From Granulosicoccus sp045106195 (lineage in GTDB: Bacteria; Pseudomonadota; Gammaproteobacteria; Granulosicoccales; Granulosicoccaceae): a DNA stretch of 64,000 bases. Made by a program: the position numbers and the translations under genes. Of the stretch, positions 34,088 to 44,037 are shown one piece after another. Each line of letters begins with the position of its first letter. Positions within the stretch are counted from its first letter, which is position 1. The notes under the pieces were generated by a model, which saw only the letters and a list, made by a program, of their open reading frames with translations, made no database searches and was not told the DNA's origin. Location: NCBI GenBank assembly GCA_045106195.1, contig JBGCEH010000001.1:144151-208150 (forward strand). Direction: 5' to 3'.

Positions 34088-36262
34088 GTGTTATGCGTCC
34101 TGAGCGCCTGCACGGTTGCTGAGGCGGCTCTGTGCCCGGCGCCGGCATTCGTATACTCTCCGGAAGATTTTGCCAGTCAGCCGGGGGTACCTGTCACCGC
34201 GGAAGCCGACAGCCTCGAGACTAACGACGGCGTTGTTACACTGGAAGGCAATACGGTCATCGAATATCTGGGGCGCAAGCTCACGGCCCAGAACGCCTTG
34301 TACAACCAGAAAACAGGCGAGCTGTCCGTCGAAGGGCCGTTGAGCTTTCTCGGCGCTGGTGTGCAACTGGAAAGTAACGATGCGTTCATCGACATCGATG
34401 ATGATCTTTTTACCACCGGTGAAAGTGAATACCAGCTAGACATGAACGGCAAACGCGCGACCGGCACGGCATCCGCAATGGAGGGGTTGCCTAACGGGGA
34501 TTTCTCACTGACGGACGCCACCTACTCGACGTGCCCGCCCGGGGATCGAAGCTGGTATGTGAAGGCAGACAGCCTAGAGCTTTACCCTTCAGAAGGCATC
34601 GGCACTGCGCGCAATCTGCGCCTGGTGTTCAAGGGCGTACCTTTGCTGGCGGTACCGGCCTTCAGCTTTCCCATTAGCGACATGCGCAAAACCGGATTCC
34701 TTGCCCCGATACTTGCGCGAAGGGATACCACCGGGCTGGAATTGCATTTGCCTTGGTACTGGAATATCCGTCCGGATGCGGATGCCACATTCACTCCTCG
34801 TTTCATGACCAAACGGGGAGTACAGTTACAATCCGAACTGCGCTATTTGAATCGGCAGGGCAAATGGACACTGGACCACGAATACCTGCGTGATCGTGAG
34901 CTGAACAACGATTCGCGTTACTTTACCGAGTTGCGTCATAACGGACGCTTCAATGCCGAGTTCACGTCCGAGATCATCGCCCGACGCGTATCAGACAAGG
35001 ATTATCTGGAAGATCTGGGCGACGGCCTGCAACTGGCCAGCATCACACATCTTGAACAGCGTGCTGATCTGAATTTCGAGAAAGGCCGGGTACGTAGCCT
35101 GGCTCGCCTGCAAGGCTTCCAGACCGTCGATGAAGACATTGCTCCGGAGGATCGACCCCATGCGCGCCTGCCTCAGATAAAGGTAGAGGCTGATTCTGGC
35201 AGACTCCCGCTGGGTCTTAGAGCTGATGTCGTCAGCGAATTTGTCTATTTTGACAAGGACGACGCCGTCACAGGCGTACGCATGGACGTGCGACCACGTC
35301 TGACATTACCACTGGTAAGTGATGCCTGGTTTTTTCGACCGAGCGTCTCCCACCGTTTTACCTATTACAGTCTTAATAATAACGACGACACACTGAATAC
35401 AACCCGCTCTAGAAATCTCAATTCAGTCAGTGTCGACAGCGGTCTGTTCTTTGATCGTCTGCTCGATGATCGTGGCTCCATCCAGACATTGGAGCCGCGG
35501 CTGTTCTACCTGCGTGTGCCGTTTACTGAACAGTCTGATATTCAGGTATTCGACTCCAGCGCCTTTGATTTCAATATCAGCCAGCTGTTTCGTGACAATC
35601 GATTCAGCGGTGCTGATCGTGTTGCCGATGCCAATCAACTCTCGATGGCACTGACAACCCGCATGATTGATGGTGTGGATGGGCGGGACCTGTTCCGTGC
35701 CAGTATCGGACAAATTCATTATTTCGATGACCGGCGCGTCACTCTTCCGCCGCAGGAAACTATTGAAACCCGCGATACCTCAGACTTCGTAGGCGAGGTC
35801 TATACCACCCTGACACAAGACTGGATTGGCAAAGGCAGCATACAATGGAATCCGGATGAGACCAGCACCGTGCGAAGCTCTCTGGCGCTGGGCTACCGGC
35901 CAAGTCCCAACCACATTGCCAATGTTGCGCATCGTGTTGTCAAATCCGAAATCAGCCAGCAAAGAACCGAACAGATTGATTTATCGGCCTTGTGGAAATT
36001 TAATGAATCATGGCGTATCGCCGGACGTTGGAACTACTCGCTGGATGCGGATCAAAGCATTGAAACCCTGATGGCTCTCGAATATGAAAGCTGCTGCTGG
36101 GCCGTACGAATCGCTGCCAGACGCTATATCGCCGACGGCGGTGATGATCATGATTCAAGCGTCGCTCTGCAGCTTGTTCTCAAAGGCCTTGCACCGCTCG
36201 GTCAAAATTACGGAGCCTTGCTGGAAAATGCTGTAACAGGTTACCGGGATACCCTTGAATGA
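34088..36262 (+). CDS. lptD: LPS-assembly outer membrane protein LptD
   Basis: About 724 residues: the beta-barrel that inserts lipopolysaccharide into the outer leaflet, with LptE. The N-terminal OstA/jellyroll domain (about 30-180) has GNTVIEYLGRKLTAQNALYN; the barrel follows. Disulfide cysteines are visible in STCPPGDRSW and in the C-terminal SCCWAVRI. The start is odd. The nearest in-frame start is GTG 34088, giving a signal peptide without basic residues. The frame is open upstream to about 34028, where codons for IRRLPFITTGVLCVLSA would give a normal signal peptide, but no ATG, GTG or TTG begins it. The best ribosome site (AGGAG at 34084) instead serves an out-of-frame ATG at 34093. The surA start overlaps the stop. 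Confidence 0.93.
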   Translation: MLCVLSACTVAEAALCPAPAFVYSPEDFASQPGVPVTAEADSLETNDGVVTLEGNTVIEYLGRKLTAQNALYNQKTGELSVEGPLSFLGAGVQLESNDAFIDIDDDLFTTGESEYQLDMNGKRATGTASAMEGLPNGDFSLTDATYSTCPPGDRSWYVKADSLELYPSEGIGTARNLRLVFKGVPLLAVPAFSFPISDMRKTGFLAPILARRDTTGLELHLPWYWNIRPDADATFTPRFMTKRGVQLQSELRYLNRQGKWTLDHEYLRDRELNNDSRYFTELRHNGRFNAEFTSEIIARRVSDKDYLEDLGDGLQLASITHLEQRADLNFEKGRVRSLARLQGFQTVDEDIAPEDRPHARLPQIKVEADSGRLPLGLRADVVSEFVYFDKDDAVTGVRMDVRPRLTLPLVSDAWFFRPSVSHRFTYYSLNNNDDTLNTTRSRNLNSVSVDSGLFFDRLLDDRGSIQTLEPRLFYLRVPFTEQSDIQVFDSSAFDFNISQLFRDNRFSGADRVADANQLSMALTTRMIDGVDGRDLFRASIGQIHYFDDRRVTLPPQETIETRDTSDFVGEVYTTLTQDWIGKGSIQWNPDETSTVRSSLALGYRPSPNHIANVAHRVVKSEISQQRTEQIDLSALWKFNESWRIAGRWNYSLDADQSIETLMALEYESCCWAVRIAARRYIADGGDDHDSSVALQLVLKGLAPLGQNYGALLENAVTGYRDTLE

Positions 36263-37584
36263 TCAGATTACCTATCGAATCCATGAACAGAAATTTGAAC
36301 AATACCCGATCTGCATCCCTCGCCAACTGTCTAGGTCTGGTGCTGCTGATATTGTCATCGTTACACGTTTCGATAGCGCAGGATGTCGAACTAGACCGTA
36401 TCCGTGCAGTGGTCAACGAAGGGGTTGTGCTGGACAGCGACCTGAAAGCTGCCGTTGCGTTCTACAAGCAGCAAGCGCAGAGCAATTCGCAGAGCATTCC
36501 CGCTGATGACATCATCAACGAGCGATTGCTGGATCAACTGATAAACCAGGAAGTGCGTCGCCAGCACGCTCGTCAGCTGGGTGTCTCCGTCGATCCCGGG
36601 AGCGTCAATCGTGCGATCGAACAAATCGCCAGAAATAACAATATGGATACCTTCCGGTTCCGTGAAACCATTAGGGAACAAGGCATTGATTATGATGAAT
36701 TCCGACAGAACGTCGAAGAAGAACTGCTGCTTCAGCGCCTGATAGAACGTGATGTGCAAAGCCGCATTCGTGTATCTCAGCAAGAGATTGATGATTTTGT
36801 TGATGCGGCAAAAAACGATGTAGCAGAACGCCAGCGCTACCGGATCAGCCATATCCTGATTGCCGTACCTTCCACTGCTGACGATGCGCAACTGGCTGAA
36901 GCCACAACACGCGCGAACGCTGTACTGGCTAGCCTGCGTGCAGGTGAAAATTTTGCGCAGGTAGCGGCTGCGAGTTCGGATGGCGTAAGAGCACTGGATG
37001 GCGGTGATCTTGGCTGGCGCACTCTGCAGGAACTACCGGAGTTTGTTGCAACCGCCGTTAGTGAGATGAGAGTCGATGAGTTAGCAGGCCCCCTGCGCTC
37101 AGAGAATGGCTTGCATGTTATCCAGCTTGCTGACAAACAGACTGGCGATCTGACCACCCAGGCAGAGACGCTTGCACGACATATATTCATTGCAGGTGAA
37201 GACGCATCAATCGAACAGACGCTTGCCGCAGCCAGGCAAGAAATACTGGGCGGAACACCCTTCGGAGCACTTGCAGCCTCCTTGAGTCAGGATCCCAATA
37301 GCGCAGATAATGATGGTGAATTACCCTGGTTCACTGAGGGCCAGATGCCCCCGGCCATGCAACGGACCGCTGACTCACTGGATGTCAATGAGATCAGCCA
37401 ACCATTCCGCACGCAATTCGGCTGGCACCTGATGCAGCTTCTGGACAGGCGCGTCACCAGGATCGACGAGCAAACCCTACGCGAGCAGGCAGCCAACGCC
37501 CTGCGTCAGCGCAAGGTGGAGCAGGAAACCGAACGTTGGTCCCGACAACTACGTGACGAATCCTACGTCGAAATTCGTAGTTGA
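36259..37584 (+). CDS. surA: Periplasmic peptidyl-prolyl isomerase/chaperone SurA
   Basis: A 441-residue periplasmic chaperone that escorts outer-membrane proteins, including LptD, to the BAM machine. After a signal peptide (cleavage near SIA-QD) come the SurA N domain (DRIRAVVNEGVVLDSDL, about 43-190), a first parvulin domain (YRISHILIAVP to ENGLHVIQL) and a second (ARHIFIAGED to FGWHLMQLLDRR), then the C-terminal helix. The ATG overlaps the lptD stop and the pdxA start overlaps the surA stop, a tightly coupled order common in gammaproteobacteria. Confidence 0.95.
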   Translation: MIRLPIESMNRNLNNTRSASLANCLGLVLLILSSLHVSIAQDVELDRIRAVVNEGVVLDSDLKAAVAFYKQQAQSNSQSIPADDIINERLLDQLINQEVRRQHARQLGVSVDPGSVNRAIEQIARNNNMDTFRFRETIREQGIDYDEFRQNVEEELLLQRLIERDVQSRIRVSQQEIDDFVDAAKNDVAERQRYRISHILIAVPSTADDAQLAEATTRANAVLASLRAGENFAQVAAASSDGVRALDGGDLGWRTLQELPEFVATAVSEMRVDELAGPLRSENGLHVIQLADKQTGDLTTQAETLARHIFIAGEDASIEQTLAAARQEILGGTPFGALAASLSQDPNSADNDGELPWFTEGQMPPAMQRTADSLDVNEISQPFRTQFGWHLMQLLDRRVTRIDEQTLREQAANALRQRKVEQETERWSRQLRDESYVEIRS

Positions 37585-38624
37585 TCGTGACAACCGGTAA
37601 AGCATCAATAGCACCGATTGCCATAACACCCGGCGAACCTGCCGGTATTGGGCCTGACTTGACGGTCATGCTCGCGCAACAAGTACGTAACTCATTGCTC
37701 GTGGCCATTGCCGATCCCGATTTACTTAGCGCTCGCGCAAGAAAGCTCGGGCTACCGTTGGATATTGTCTGTGTTGATGTTGCCAATGACATCGACAACA
37801 TACCGTCCCATGCCGGTGCCCTGGCAGTTAATCCTGTACCACTATCGTCAGCTTCTGAGTGCGGTGTTCTGGATTCGCGCAATGCACGCTACGTCCTGAA
37901 CACGCTGGATGTTGCGACAGATGGGTGTATGCAGGGCCACTATTCGGCCATGGTGACAGCACCCTTGCACAAGGGCGTGATCAACGATGCGGGAATTGCC
38001 TTTACGGGGCATACCGAGTATCTGGCTTTGCGTACCGGCAGCGAGCCTGTCATGATGCTGGCAACCGGAACACCCACAGGCGATTTACGCGTGGCTCTGG
38101 CGACGACTCACTTACCGTTGAAAGAGGTTGCAACAGCCCTTACACCAGCGGTACTGGAGAAGGCCCTTTGCATCCTGCATCAGGATCTTATGGCACGCTT
38201 TGCCATTGCCGATCCGCACATCGTCGTTGCCGGCCTGAATCCGCATGCCGGCGAAGGGGGTCATATGGGACGCGAAGAAATCGATGTCATCATCCCTGTG
38301 CTGGAGCGCCTGCGACAACGCGGAATGAAACTGGAAGGCCCCCTACCCGCCGATACCTTGTTCACGCCACATCACCTCAAAGGTGCGGATGCCGTCATGG
38401 CCATGTTTCATGACCAGGGTCTGCCAGTTCTCAAGTACGCAGGATTTGGTCAGGGCATTAACATCACGCTGGGACTACCGATCATCCGTACGTCAGTGGA
38501 CCATGGCACAGCACTGGATAAGGCGGGCACAGGCAAAATTGACCGGGGCAGCCTGCAAGCTGCACTGAATCTGGCTGAAAAGCTGGCAGTATCTTCGCTC
38601 GTTCAGGACAAGGCAGGTTCATGA
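37581..38624 (+). CDS. pdxA: 4-hydroxythreonine-4-phosphate dehydrogenase
   Basis: A 347-residue NAD-dependent, metal-dependent enzyme of the DXP-dependent vitamin B6 pathway. Motifs: PGEPAGIGPDL at the start, TAPLHKGVIN, FTGHTEYLA, and the metal and product-binding GLNPHAGEGGHMGREE and MFHDQGLPVLK. The start is TTG 37581 (overlapping the surA stop) or GTG 37587. It ends overlapping the rsmA start, so it is coupled on both sides. Confidence 0.95.
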   Translation: MIVTTGKASIAPIAITPGEPAGIGPDLTVMLAQQVRNSLLVAIADPDLLSARARKLGLPLDIVCVDVANDIDNIPSHAGALAVNPVPLSSASECGVLDSRNARYVLNTLDVATDGCMQGHYSAMVTAPLHKGVINDAGIAFTGHTEYLALRTGSEPVMMLATGTPTGDLRVALATTHLPLKEVATALTPAVLEKALCILHQDLMARFAIADPHIVVAGLNPHAGEGGHMGREEIDVIIPVLERLRQRGMKLEGPLPADTLFTPHHLKGADAVMAMFHDQGLPVLKYAGFGQGINITLGLPIIRTSVDHGTALDKAGTGKIDRGSLQAALNLAEKLAVSSLVQDKAGS

Positions 38625-39403
38625 AACACCAGGCACGCAAACGCTTCGGCCAGAACTTTCTACAGGACGATTCCGTCATCACACGCATGCTCTGCGCGAT
38701 GAAACCTGTGAGCGACGATCGCGTTGTGGAGGTCGGGCCCGGTCTTGCAGCACTGACATTGCCGCTGCTGGAATACCTTGACAGTCTGACGGTCGTTGAA
38801 ATCGATCGAGACCTGATTGCAAAACTACACGATCGCAAGCTGCATAATCTGACAATCCACGAAGGCGACGTTTTGGAAGTTGACTGGAAAACGATGGCTG
38901 ATGGGCAACCCTTACGGATTGTGGGTAATTTACCCTACAACATTGGTACGCCTCTGCTGCTTGAACTCTCGACTCATCACCCAGTGATAAGAGATGTGCA
39001 TGTCATGTTGCAAAAAGAGGTAGTCAACCGCTTGCATGCTGTCGCTGGAACCCGTGCCTATGGCAGGCTCAGTGTGCTCATGCAGAGTGTTTTTACCATC
39101 ACCCCCCTGTTCGCTGTCCCGCCAGAGGCGTTTCAACCTGTACCAAAGGTGGAATCGGCGGTAGTCAGACTGAAAACCCGACCAGATGCTCTATCTGTGG
39201 AATCACTGACAGCACTGCAGGCAGTGACGCGGCTGGCATTTGCCAACAAACGAAAAACACTTCGGAATAATTTCAAGGGGCACCTGGACGAACAGCAACT
39301 GACAGCATTGCAAATCAATCCCCAAGCGAGAGCTGAGACCTTGTCACTTGATGATTTCAATCGTCTGGCAAGTCATATGGTCAATTACGCGAATCAGACT
39401 TGA
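38621..39403 (+). CDS. rsmA: 16S rRNA (adenine1518/1519-N6)-dimethyltransferase
   Basis: A 260-residue KsgA-type enzyme that dimethylates two adjacent adenines near the 3' end of 16S rRNA late in 30S assembly. Motifs: KRFGQNFLQDDSVI at the start, SAM site VEVGPGLAALTLPLLE, acidic loop EGDVLEVDW, and catalytic NLPYNIGTPLL. The ATG overlaps the pdxA stop by four bases. Confidence 0.96.
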   Translation: MKHQARKRFGQNFLQDDSVITRMLCAMKPVSDDRVVEVGPGLAALTLPLLEYLDSLTVVEIDRDLIAKLHDRKLHNLTIHEGDVLEVDWKTMADGQPLRIVGNLPYNIGTPLLLELSTHHPVIRDVHVMLQKEVVNRLHAVAGTRAYGRLSVLMQSVFTITPLFAVPPEAFQPVPKVESAVVRLKTRPDALSVESLTALQAVTRLAFANKRKTLRNNFKGHLDEQQLTALQINPQARAETLSLDDFNRLASHMVNYANQT

Positions 39404-39512
39404 CTGGGCGGCAATATTGTTCAGACTAATCTCATTGAGACCCACGTAACGGGCATCTGCAGTGATACGATGTGCACACCCGACTTGCGCTGACTGTGCG
39501 CAGGAGCTCGAC

Positions 39513-39935
39513 ATGATGATTGATGTGAACCTGGACATGAACGCAGACGCAAAAAACGATAACGATGGGGGCAATATCGAAGTCGATATTGAGACCTTGT
39601 ATGTCGAGTCTGAATCGGACCCGGATCGCGACCGGTTCGTCTTTGCCTACACTGTCACTATCCGTAACGTGGGCGACACACCCGCCCGTCTACTTACCCG
39701 TCATTGGGTGATCCGCGATGGTAATGGCAAGGTGCAGGAGGTTCAAGGTGAAGGCGTCGTGGGTGAACAACCCCACTTGAAGCCTGGCGAAGGTTTTCAA
39801 TATACCAGCGGCACCATGCTGGAAACCTCAATGGGCACCATGGGTGGCAGCTACATGCTGGTTACCGATGACGGTACCGAGTTCAAAGCGCCGATTGCCG
39901 ACTTCCTGCTATCCGCGCCGCGCACTTTGCACTAG
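39513..39935 (+). CDS. apaG: ApaG family protein
   Basis: A 140-residue protein with the ApaG immunoglobulin-like fold (RFVFAYTVTIRNVGDTPARLLTRHW, GEGVVGEQPHLKPGEGFQYTSGT, and the MGGSYMLV loop). Its role is unproven; it is nearly always next to apaH. ATG 39513 has AGGAG six bases upstream. The N-terminus (about 20 residues, MMIDVNLDMNADAKNDND) is an Asp/Asn-rich extension before the conserved domain. Confidence 0.92.
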   Translation: MMIDVNLDMNADAKNDNDGGNIEVDIETLYVESESDPDRDRFVFAYTVTIRNVGDTPARLLTRHWVIRDGNGKVQEVQGEGVVGEQPHLKPGEGFQYTSGTMLETSMGTMGGSYMLVTDDGTEFKAPIADFLLSAPRTLH

Positions 39936-39949
39936 TTAAATAACCCTTA

Positions 39950-40753
39950 ATGACCACGTACGTTATCGGTGACCTGCAAGGTTGCCTGAACCCACTGGAA
40001 CGTCTGCTGGATAAACTGCATTTCGATCCGTCAAAGGATTGCATCTGGTTCGTGGGCGATCTGGTCAATCGTGGTCCAAAATCCCTGCAAACCCTGCGCT
40101 ATGTAAAATCAATGGGTAATTCGGCAATTACTGTCCTGGGAAACCACGATTTACATTTGTTGGCGGTGGTATACGGTTATCGCAAACAGTCCAGCAAGGA
40201 TACGATTAAACGCATTGTTAATGCCCCCGATTGTGACGAACTCTGTGACTGGCTGGCGTCTCGCCCTCTACTGCACACTGATAACAGGCTCGGTCACACG
40301 CTGGTGCACGCTGGTATTCATCCACACTGGTCGCTAAAACGGGCAACGAAACTGGCTGACAGATTACACAAGGCGCTGACTGAAAATCCGGATGAACTGT
40401 TTGAGAACATGTATGGCAACACACCTGCCTACTGGAGCAAGGCCCTCAAGAAACAAACCCTCAACCGGTTTGCCATCAACGTGTTCACGCGCATGCGGTA
40501 TTGCCAGCTTGATGGCGCTCTGAATTTCGAATTCAATGGCAGCCCTGCAAACGCGCCAGGCCATTTACGCCCGTGGTATTCACTACCCGATAGAAAACCA
40601 CTTGGTAGTCGCGTCATTTTCGGTCATTGGTCGGGACACCCTTCCATGAGCCCGACAAACGTCATGCCTACTGATCGCGGGTGTGTGTGGGGTGGATGCC
40701 TGAGTGCTTATGCCATAGAGAAACAGGAAAGCGTCTGGGTGAAGTGCAGCTGA
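39950..40753 (+). CDS. apaH: Symmetrical diadenosine tetraphosphatase
   Basis: A 267-residue metallophosphatase that splits Ap4A to two ADP and removes NpnN RNA caps. The metal motifs are YVIGDLQGC, WFVGDLVNRGP and VLGNHDLHLLA, and VHAGIHPHW follows. Full length. It starts 14 bases after apaG and is convergent with folA. Confidence 0.95.
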   Translation: MTTYVIGDLQGCLNPLERLLDKLHFDPSKDCIWFVGDLVNRGPKSLQTLRYVKSMGNSAITVLGNHDLHLLAVVYGYRKQSSKDTIKRIVNAPDCDELCDWLASRPLLHTDNRLGHTLVHAGIHPHWSLKRATKLADRLHKALTENPDELFENMYGNTPAYWSKALKKQTLNRFAINVFTRMRYCQLDGALNFEFNGSPANAPGHLRPWYSLPDRKPLGSRVIFGHWSGHPSMSPTNVMPTDRGCVWGGCLSAYAIEKQESVWVKCS

Positions 40754-40807
40754 CGCTATCAGAAATCCACCGTCACATGAAAGCGTGTGATATTCCATTT
40801 GGCAATA

Positions 40808-41326
40808 TCAGGCTTTTTCAAGTACCCAGTAGGTAACAGGAATTCCACCGGTGTTCTGCACGTCCTGGACATCCTCTGAGACGACCTGCCAGTCATCCCA
40901 GTGAAAACTGTCGAGCCAGGTATCACCCTCAAATTCCTGATCAATGACAGTAAGATACAAGCGCTGCGTTATGCTCATGGCATCCCGACAAAGGCCGGCG
41001 CCACCAATCAACATCATCTCATCTGCTGAGGTAGCCTCGAGAGAACAAACCTCTCGGGCCTCTTCTATGGCACTCTCAAGGTCATACCTGACCACGACAT
41101 TGTCAGCCATCCAGTCACGATTGCGTGTCACGACAATATTCGTACGTCCGGGTAGCGGTTTACCAATGGACTCAAACGTCTTGCGCCCCATGATCACGGG
41201 TTTTCCGAGCGTTACGCGCTTGAAATACGCCATCTCACCTGGAACATGCCAGGGCATACCACCAGCCTTGCCTATCAGCCGGTTCTTGTCCATGGCCATC
41301 ATCATGGCAATTGCTGGTTGAGTCAT
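40808..41326 (-). CDS. folA: Dihydrofolate reductase
   Basis: A 172-residue NADPH-dependent enzyme that regenerates tetrahydrofolate, the trimethoprim target. Motifs: AMDKNRLIGKAGGMPWHVPGEM with the acidic residue of the active site, VIMGRKTFESIGKPLPGR and IGGAGLC. The usual active-site Asp is Glu here (PGEM). ATG 41326 is used; a TTG nine bases upstream is in frame. It stands alone on the minus strand. Confidence 0.95.
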   Translation of the reverse strand: MTQPAIAMMMAMDKNRLIGKAGGMPWHVPGEMAYFKRVTLGKPVIMGRKTFESIGKPLPGRTNIVVTRNRDWMADNVVVRYDLESAIEEAREVCSLEATSADEMMLIGGAGLCRDAMSITQRLYLTVIDQEFEGDTWLDSFHWDDWQVVSEDVQDVQNTGGIPVTYWVLEKA

Positions 41327-41606
41327 AGTTGTCAAACGGTTACAGGTTTGTGTCAGGGGAATGTTAACCCACAGCCTTGATATCAGGCTTTTCGATAATA
41401 ACAGTGAGGGACTACTGTTCCACGATCGCTTTATCCGAACGTTAAGGATACAGTATTGGAAATCGTGGGATCATACTGCCACGATACGTTCCGAGTTGAA
41501 GGAAACTGGACTAGTCACTGATCGACTAATGATGCACTAATCAAACAGTGCTGGAAATATATCCAGTTTGGAAAGAAATACTCAAGCTTTATGTAATGGA
41601 GATTTG

Positions 41607-42104
41607 ATGATGAATTGTCTGAATTGTGTACGTCGCTCGTGCCTTGCCCTTGTTACCGTCGGAATGCTGATAACGACTGCACAGGCGCAGGACGCAGCGT
41701 TGCTGGAAGCGGCAAAAGAATACGTTAAATTGCCAGGCGTACAGAAAATGATCGACGACAATTTTGCACCCGAATGGTTTGCCGGTCAGATGGCAACAAG
41801 TTTTCCTCCGGCAATGGGCGTTACTCAGGACCAGCTTGACGAATTGGGCAAGTTGATGGCTGATAAGATGAGCCCATTGCGCCCTGAAATGGAACTGGCC
41901 ATGATTAACGGGGCGGCCAATCATTTCACACTCGATGAGATCAAGGTACTTTCCGAATTTTACCAATCCCCCGAAGGTGCATCTGTCATGGCAAAAATGC
42001 AGCCCTACATGCGAGACACAATGGCGGTCATCATGCCCAAAATGATGCAAGCCTCGCAGGAGCTTGGTCCACAGATCAACCGTATTCTGGGTCTGGATAA
42101 GTAA
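41607..42104 (+). CDS. DUF2059 domain periplasmic protein
   Basis: A 165-residue secreted protein: signal peptide with cleavage near TAQA-QD, then a helical DUF2059-type domain (ANHFTLDEIKVLSEFYQSPEGASVMAKM) that is common in proteobacterial periplasmic proteins of unknown function. ATG 41607 has GGAG five bases upstream. It is monocistronic, with about 280 bases of non-coding sequence before it. Confidence 0.8.
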   Translation: MMNCLNCVRRSCLALVTVGMLITTAQAQDAALLEAAKEYVKLPGVQKMIDDNFAPEWFAGQMATSFPPAMGVTQDQLDELGKLMADKMSPLRPEMELAMINGAANHFTLDEIKVLSEFYQSPEGASVMAKMQPYMRDTMAVIMPKMMQASQELGPQINRILGLDK

Positions 42105-42147
42105 GCTATCGTTGTGCGGTCTTGTCGTTCGGGGCGGTGATTCGCGT

Positions 42148-43296
42148 TCAGTTTCGCGCTAACGCCTGCCCCAGATCCGCTTTCAAATCCTCGATATCTT
42201 CAATACCAACAGCCAGACGCAGCAAATTCTCAGGCACGCCGGTTTCCGTTGGCTCAATGCTATAGCGATGTTCGATCAAGGTCTCGACACCACCAAGAGA
42301 GGTTGCACTAATGATCAGTTTAAGACAACTGGCTACCGCCAGCGCATCTGCCTTCCCACCGCGCACCTGAAACGACAATAGTGCACCGTAGCCGCCCTTC
42401 ATCTGCTTGCGGGCAACGCAATGCCCGGGATGTATATCCAGCCCCGGATAAAAAACGCGTTCCACCTGTTCGTGTTGCTGCAGGTAATCGGCAATAAGGG
42501 CGGTATTCTGATTAGCCCTCTCGACGCGAATTGCCAGGGTCCGCATACCCCGCAGCAATAGCCATGCATCGAACGGGCTGATGAGCGCACCGGCGTCGTG
42601 TCGTTCAACGGCAATACGTTGCCAGTGAGCACTTTTTTCCCGAGTAACCAAAGCACCGGCGATAACATCACTATGGCCGTTCAGCGACTTTGTAGCCGAG
42701 TGCATTACGATGTCAGCGCCTAACGCCAATGGTCGTGTTATGAGCGGTGTGGGCACTGTATTGTCCACGACCAGTAGCGCTCCAGCAGCATGTGCCAGTT
42801 CAGCCGCGAGGAGTACATCTGTGATGTGCATCATCGGATTACTCGGGGTCTCGACCCATACAAGATCTGTTTTCGTGTTTGATGCGATCGCGCTGGCGAG
42901 GCTCTCTAGCTCGGCAGGCGCGTAGTAGCGGACATGGATAGAAGCGCGCTCACAGTAACGCCTTGTCCAGTCGAGAACGCCCCAGTACATAGAATTGGGG
43001 AGTACAACATGCGACCCGCTTTCCAGCGTGTAAAACACAGCGGCCACGGCAGCCATTCCAGAGGCAAACAACAAAGCCTCTTCACCGTGCTCCAGTGTTG
43101 CCAGCACGCGCTCGGCCTGCAAAAACGTCGGGTTATTGTCCCTGGCATACACCTGAGCGCCATGCAGAGGTTGATAACTGGAATCTCTGGCATACGTCGT
43201 TGACGGCATGATCGGCGGTACGATGCCACCACTGTTTTTATCCAGATAATGATCTGCCTTTGCAGCAATGGTGGCGGGCGCGATGGGTTTGGTCAT
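42148..43296 (-). CDS. PLP-dependent trans-sulfuration family enzyme
   Basis: A 382-residue Cys/Met-metabolism PLP enzyme (cystathionine gamma-synthase, beta-lyase or methionine gamma-lyase fold). The PLP lysine is in MHSATKSLNGHSDVIAG; also seen are ALLFASGMAAVAAVF, ETPSNPMMHITD and VESLxEHR-like GGVETLIEH. Which reaction it catalyses cannot be told by eye; the ISATSLGGVETLIEHR end resembles gamma-synthases and beta-lyases alike. ATG 43296 is preferred to a TTG six bases upstream. Confidence 0.88.
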   Translation of the reverse strand: MTKPIAPATIAAKADHYLDKNSGGIVPPIMPSTTYARDSSYQPLHGAQVYARDNNPTFLQAERVLATLEHGEEALLFASGMAAVAAVFYTLESGSHVVLPNSMYWGVLDWTRRYCERASIHVRYYAPAELESLASAIASNTKTDLVWVETPSNPMMHITDVLLAAELAHAAGALLVVDNTVPTPLITRPLALGADIVMHSATKSLNGHSDVIAGALVTREKSAHWQRIAVERHDAGALISPFDAWLLLRGMRTLAIRVERANQNTALIADYLQQHEQVERVFYPGLDIHPGHCVARKQMKGGYGALLSFQVRGGKADALAVASCLKLIISATSLGGVETLIEHRYSIEPTETGVPENLLRLAVGIEDIEDLKADLGQALARN

Positions 43297-43539
43297 GATC
43301 AATGCCGAAGGGGTGTTCGAGTTGCGTCTGGTGAAAATACGGGGCCTGTAGGTTCATCAACAACTTGCCAGATCTGTGTCGCTAACGACACTGATAATAC
43401 TGCATCGCTCTTACCAACGCACTGGGGTCATCAATCGGCTATTCTTGTAACTGCTAACTGCGCTGTATTGCTGTTGCGAAATTGCACACGACAGGCGCAT
43501 TTTTTCGCTGGTTCTACCTACCCATTGGAGATTGCGGTA

Positions 43540-44037
43540 TTGAGCGTATCAACTGCAGGCAACACGTCCCCCGAAGCCACTGGCGTAAAGTTGCTGCGAA
43601 TATGGAACCGCTGCGAAAAGCTGCCGATGGGAAAAAGGCTGTTTAGTCGCATACTGGGGACTGTCATCCCTTATACAGGATCGATAAAAGCCCGCGTCGA
43701 CCATCTCGAACCCGGTTACGCCGTTGTCATACTTCCGGATAAACGTCGCGTGCGCAATCACCTTGATTCTGTGCATGCCATCGCCCTGGCGAATATGGCG
43801 GAACTGTCAACCGGCCTTGCGATGATTTCGGGTTTGCCAACAGGCGTTAACGCGATCCTTGTAGGCTTGAACGTAAGCTACGAGAAAAAGGCACGTGGTG
43901 AACTACGTGCGGAGTGCAGGTGTTCGGTACCTGAGGGTGGAATTCGCCATGAGGTGGCTATTGATACTGAAATTAAAGATCACACCGGAGATGTTGTAAC
44001 TCGGGCAACTGCTACATGGCTGGTGGGGCGAAAATGA
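43540..44037 (+). CDS. DUF4442 hotdog-fold thioesterase-like protein
   Basis: A 165-residue protein with a hotdog-type pattern: long helix around LDSVHAIALANMAELSTGLAM, followed by antiparallel strands (LVGLNVSYEKKARGELRAECR, then GDVVTRATATWLVG). It matches the DUF4442 branch of acyl-CoA thioesterase-like proteins, whose substrates are unknown. The frame is open to 43249, but a TTG at 43540 with GGAG nine bases upstream fits the domain start; the upstream 97 codons look non-coding. Confidence 0.75.
   Translation: MSVSTAGNTSPEATGVKLLRIWNRCEKLPMGKRLFSRILGTVIPYTGSIKARVDHLEPGYAVVILPDKRRVRNHLDSVHAIALANMAELSTGLAMISGLPTGVNAILVGLNVSYEKKARGELRAECRCSVPEGGIRHEVAIDTEIKDHTGDVVTRATATWLVGRK

Noticed and set aside
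41420..41468. Inverted repeat ccacgat/atcgtgg before the DUF2059 gene
   Set aside because: Seven bases apart by more than 30; expected by chance at this length.
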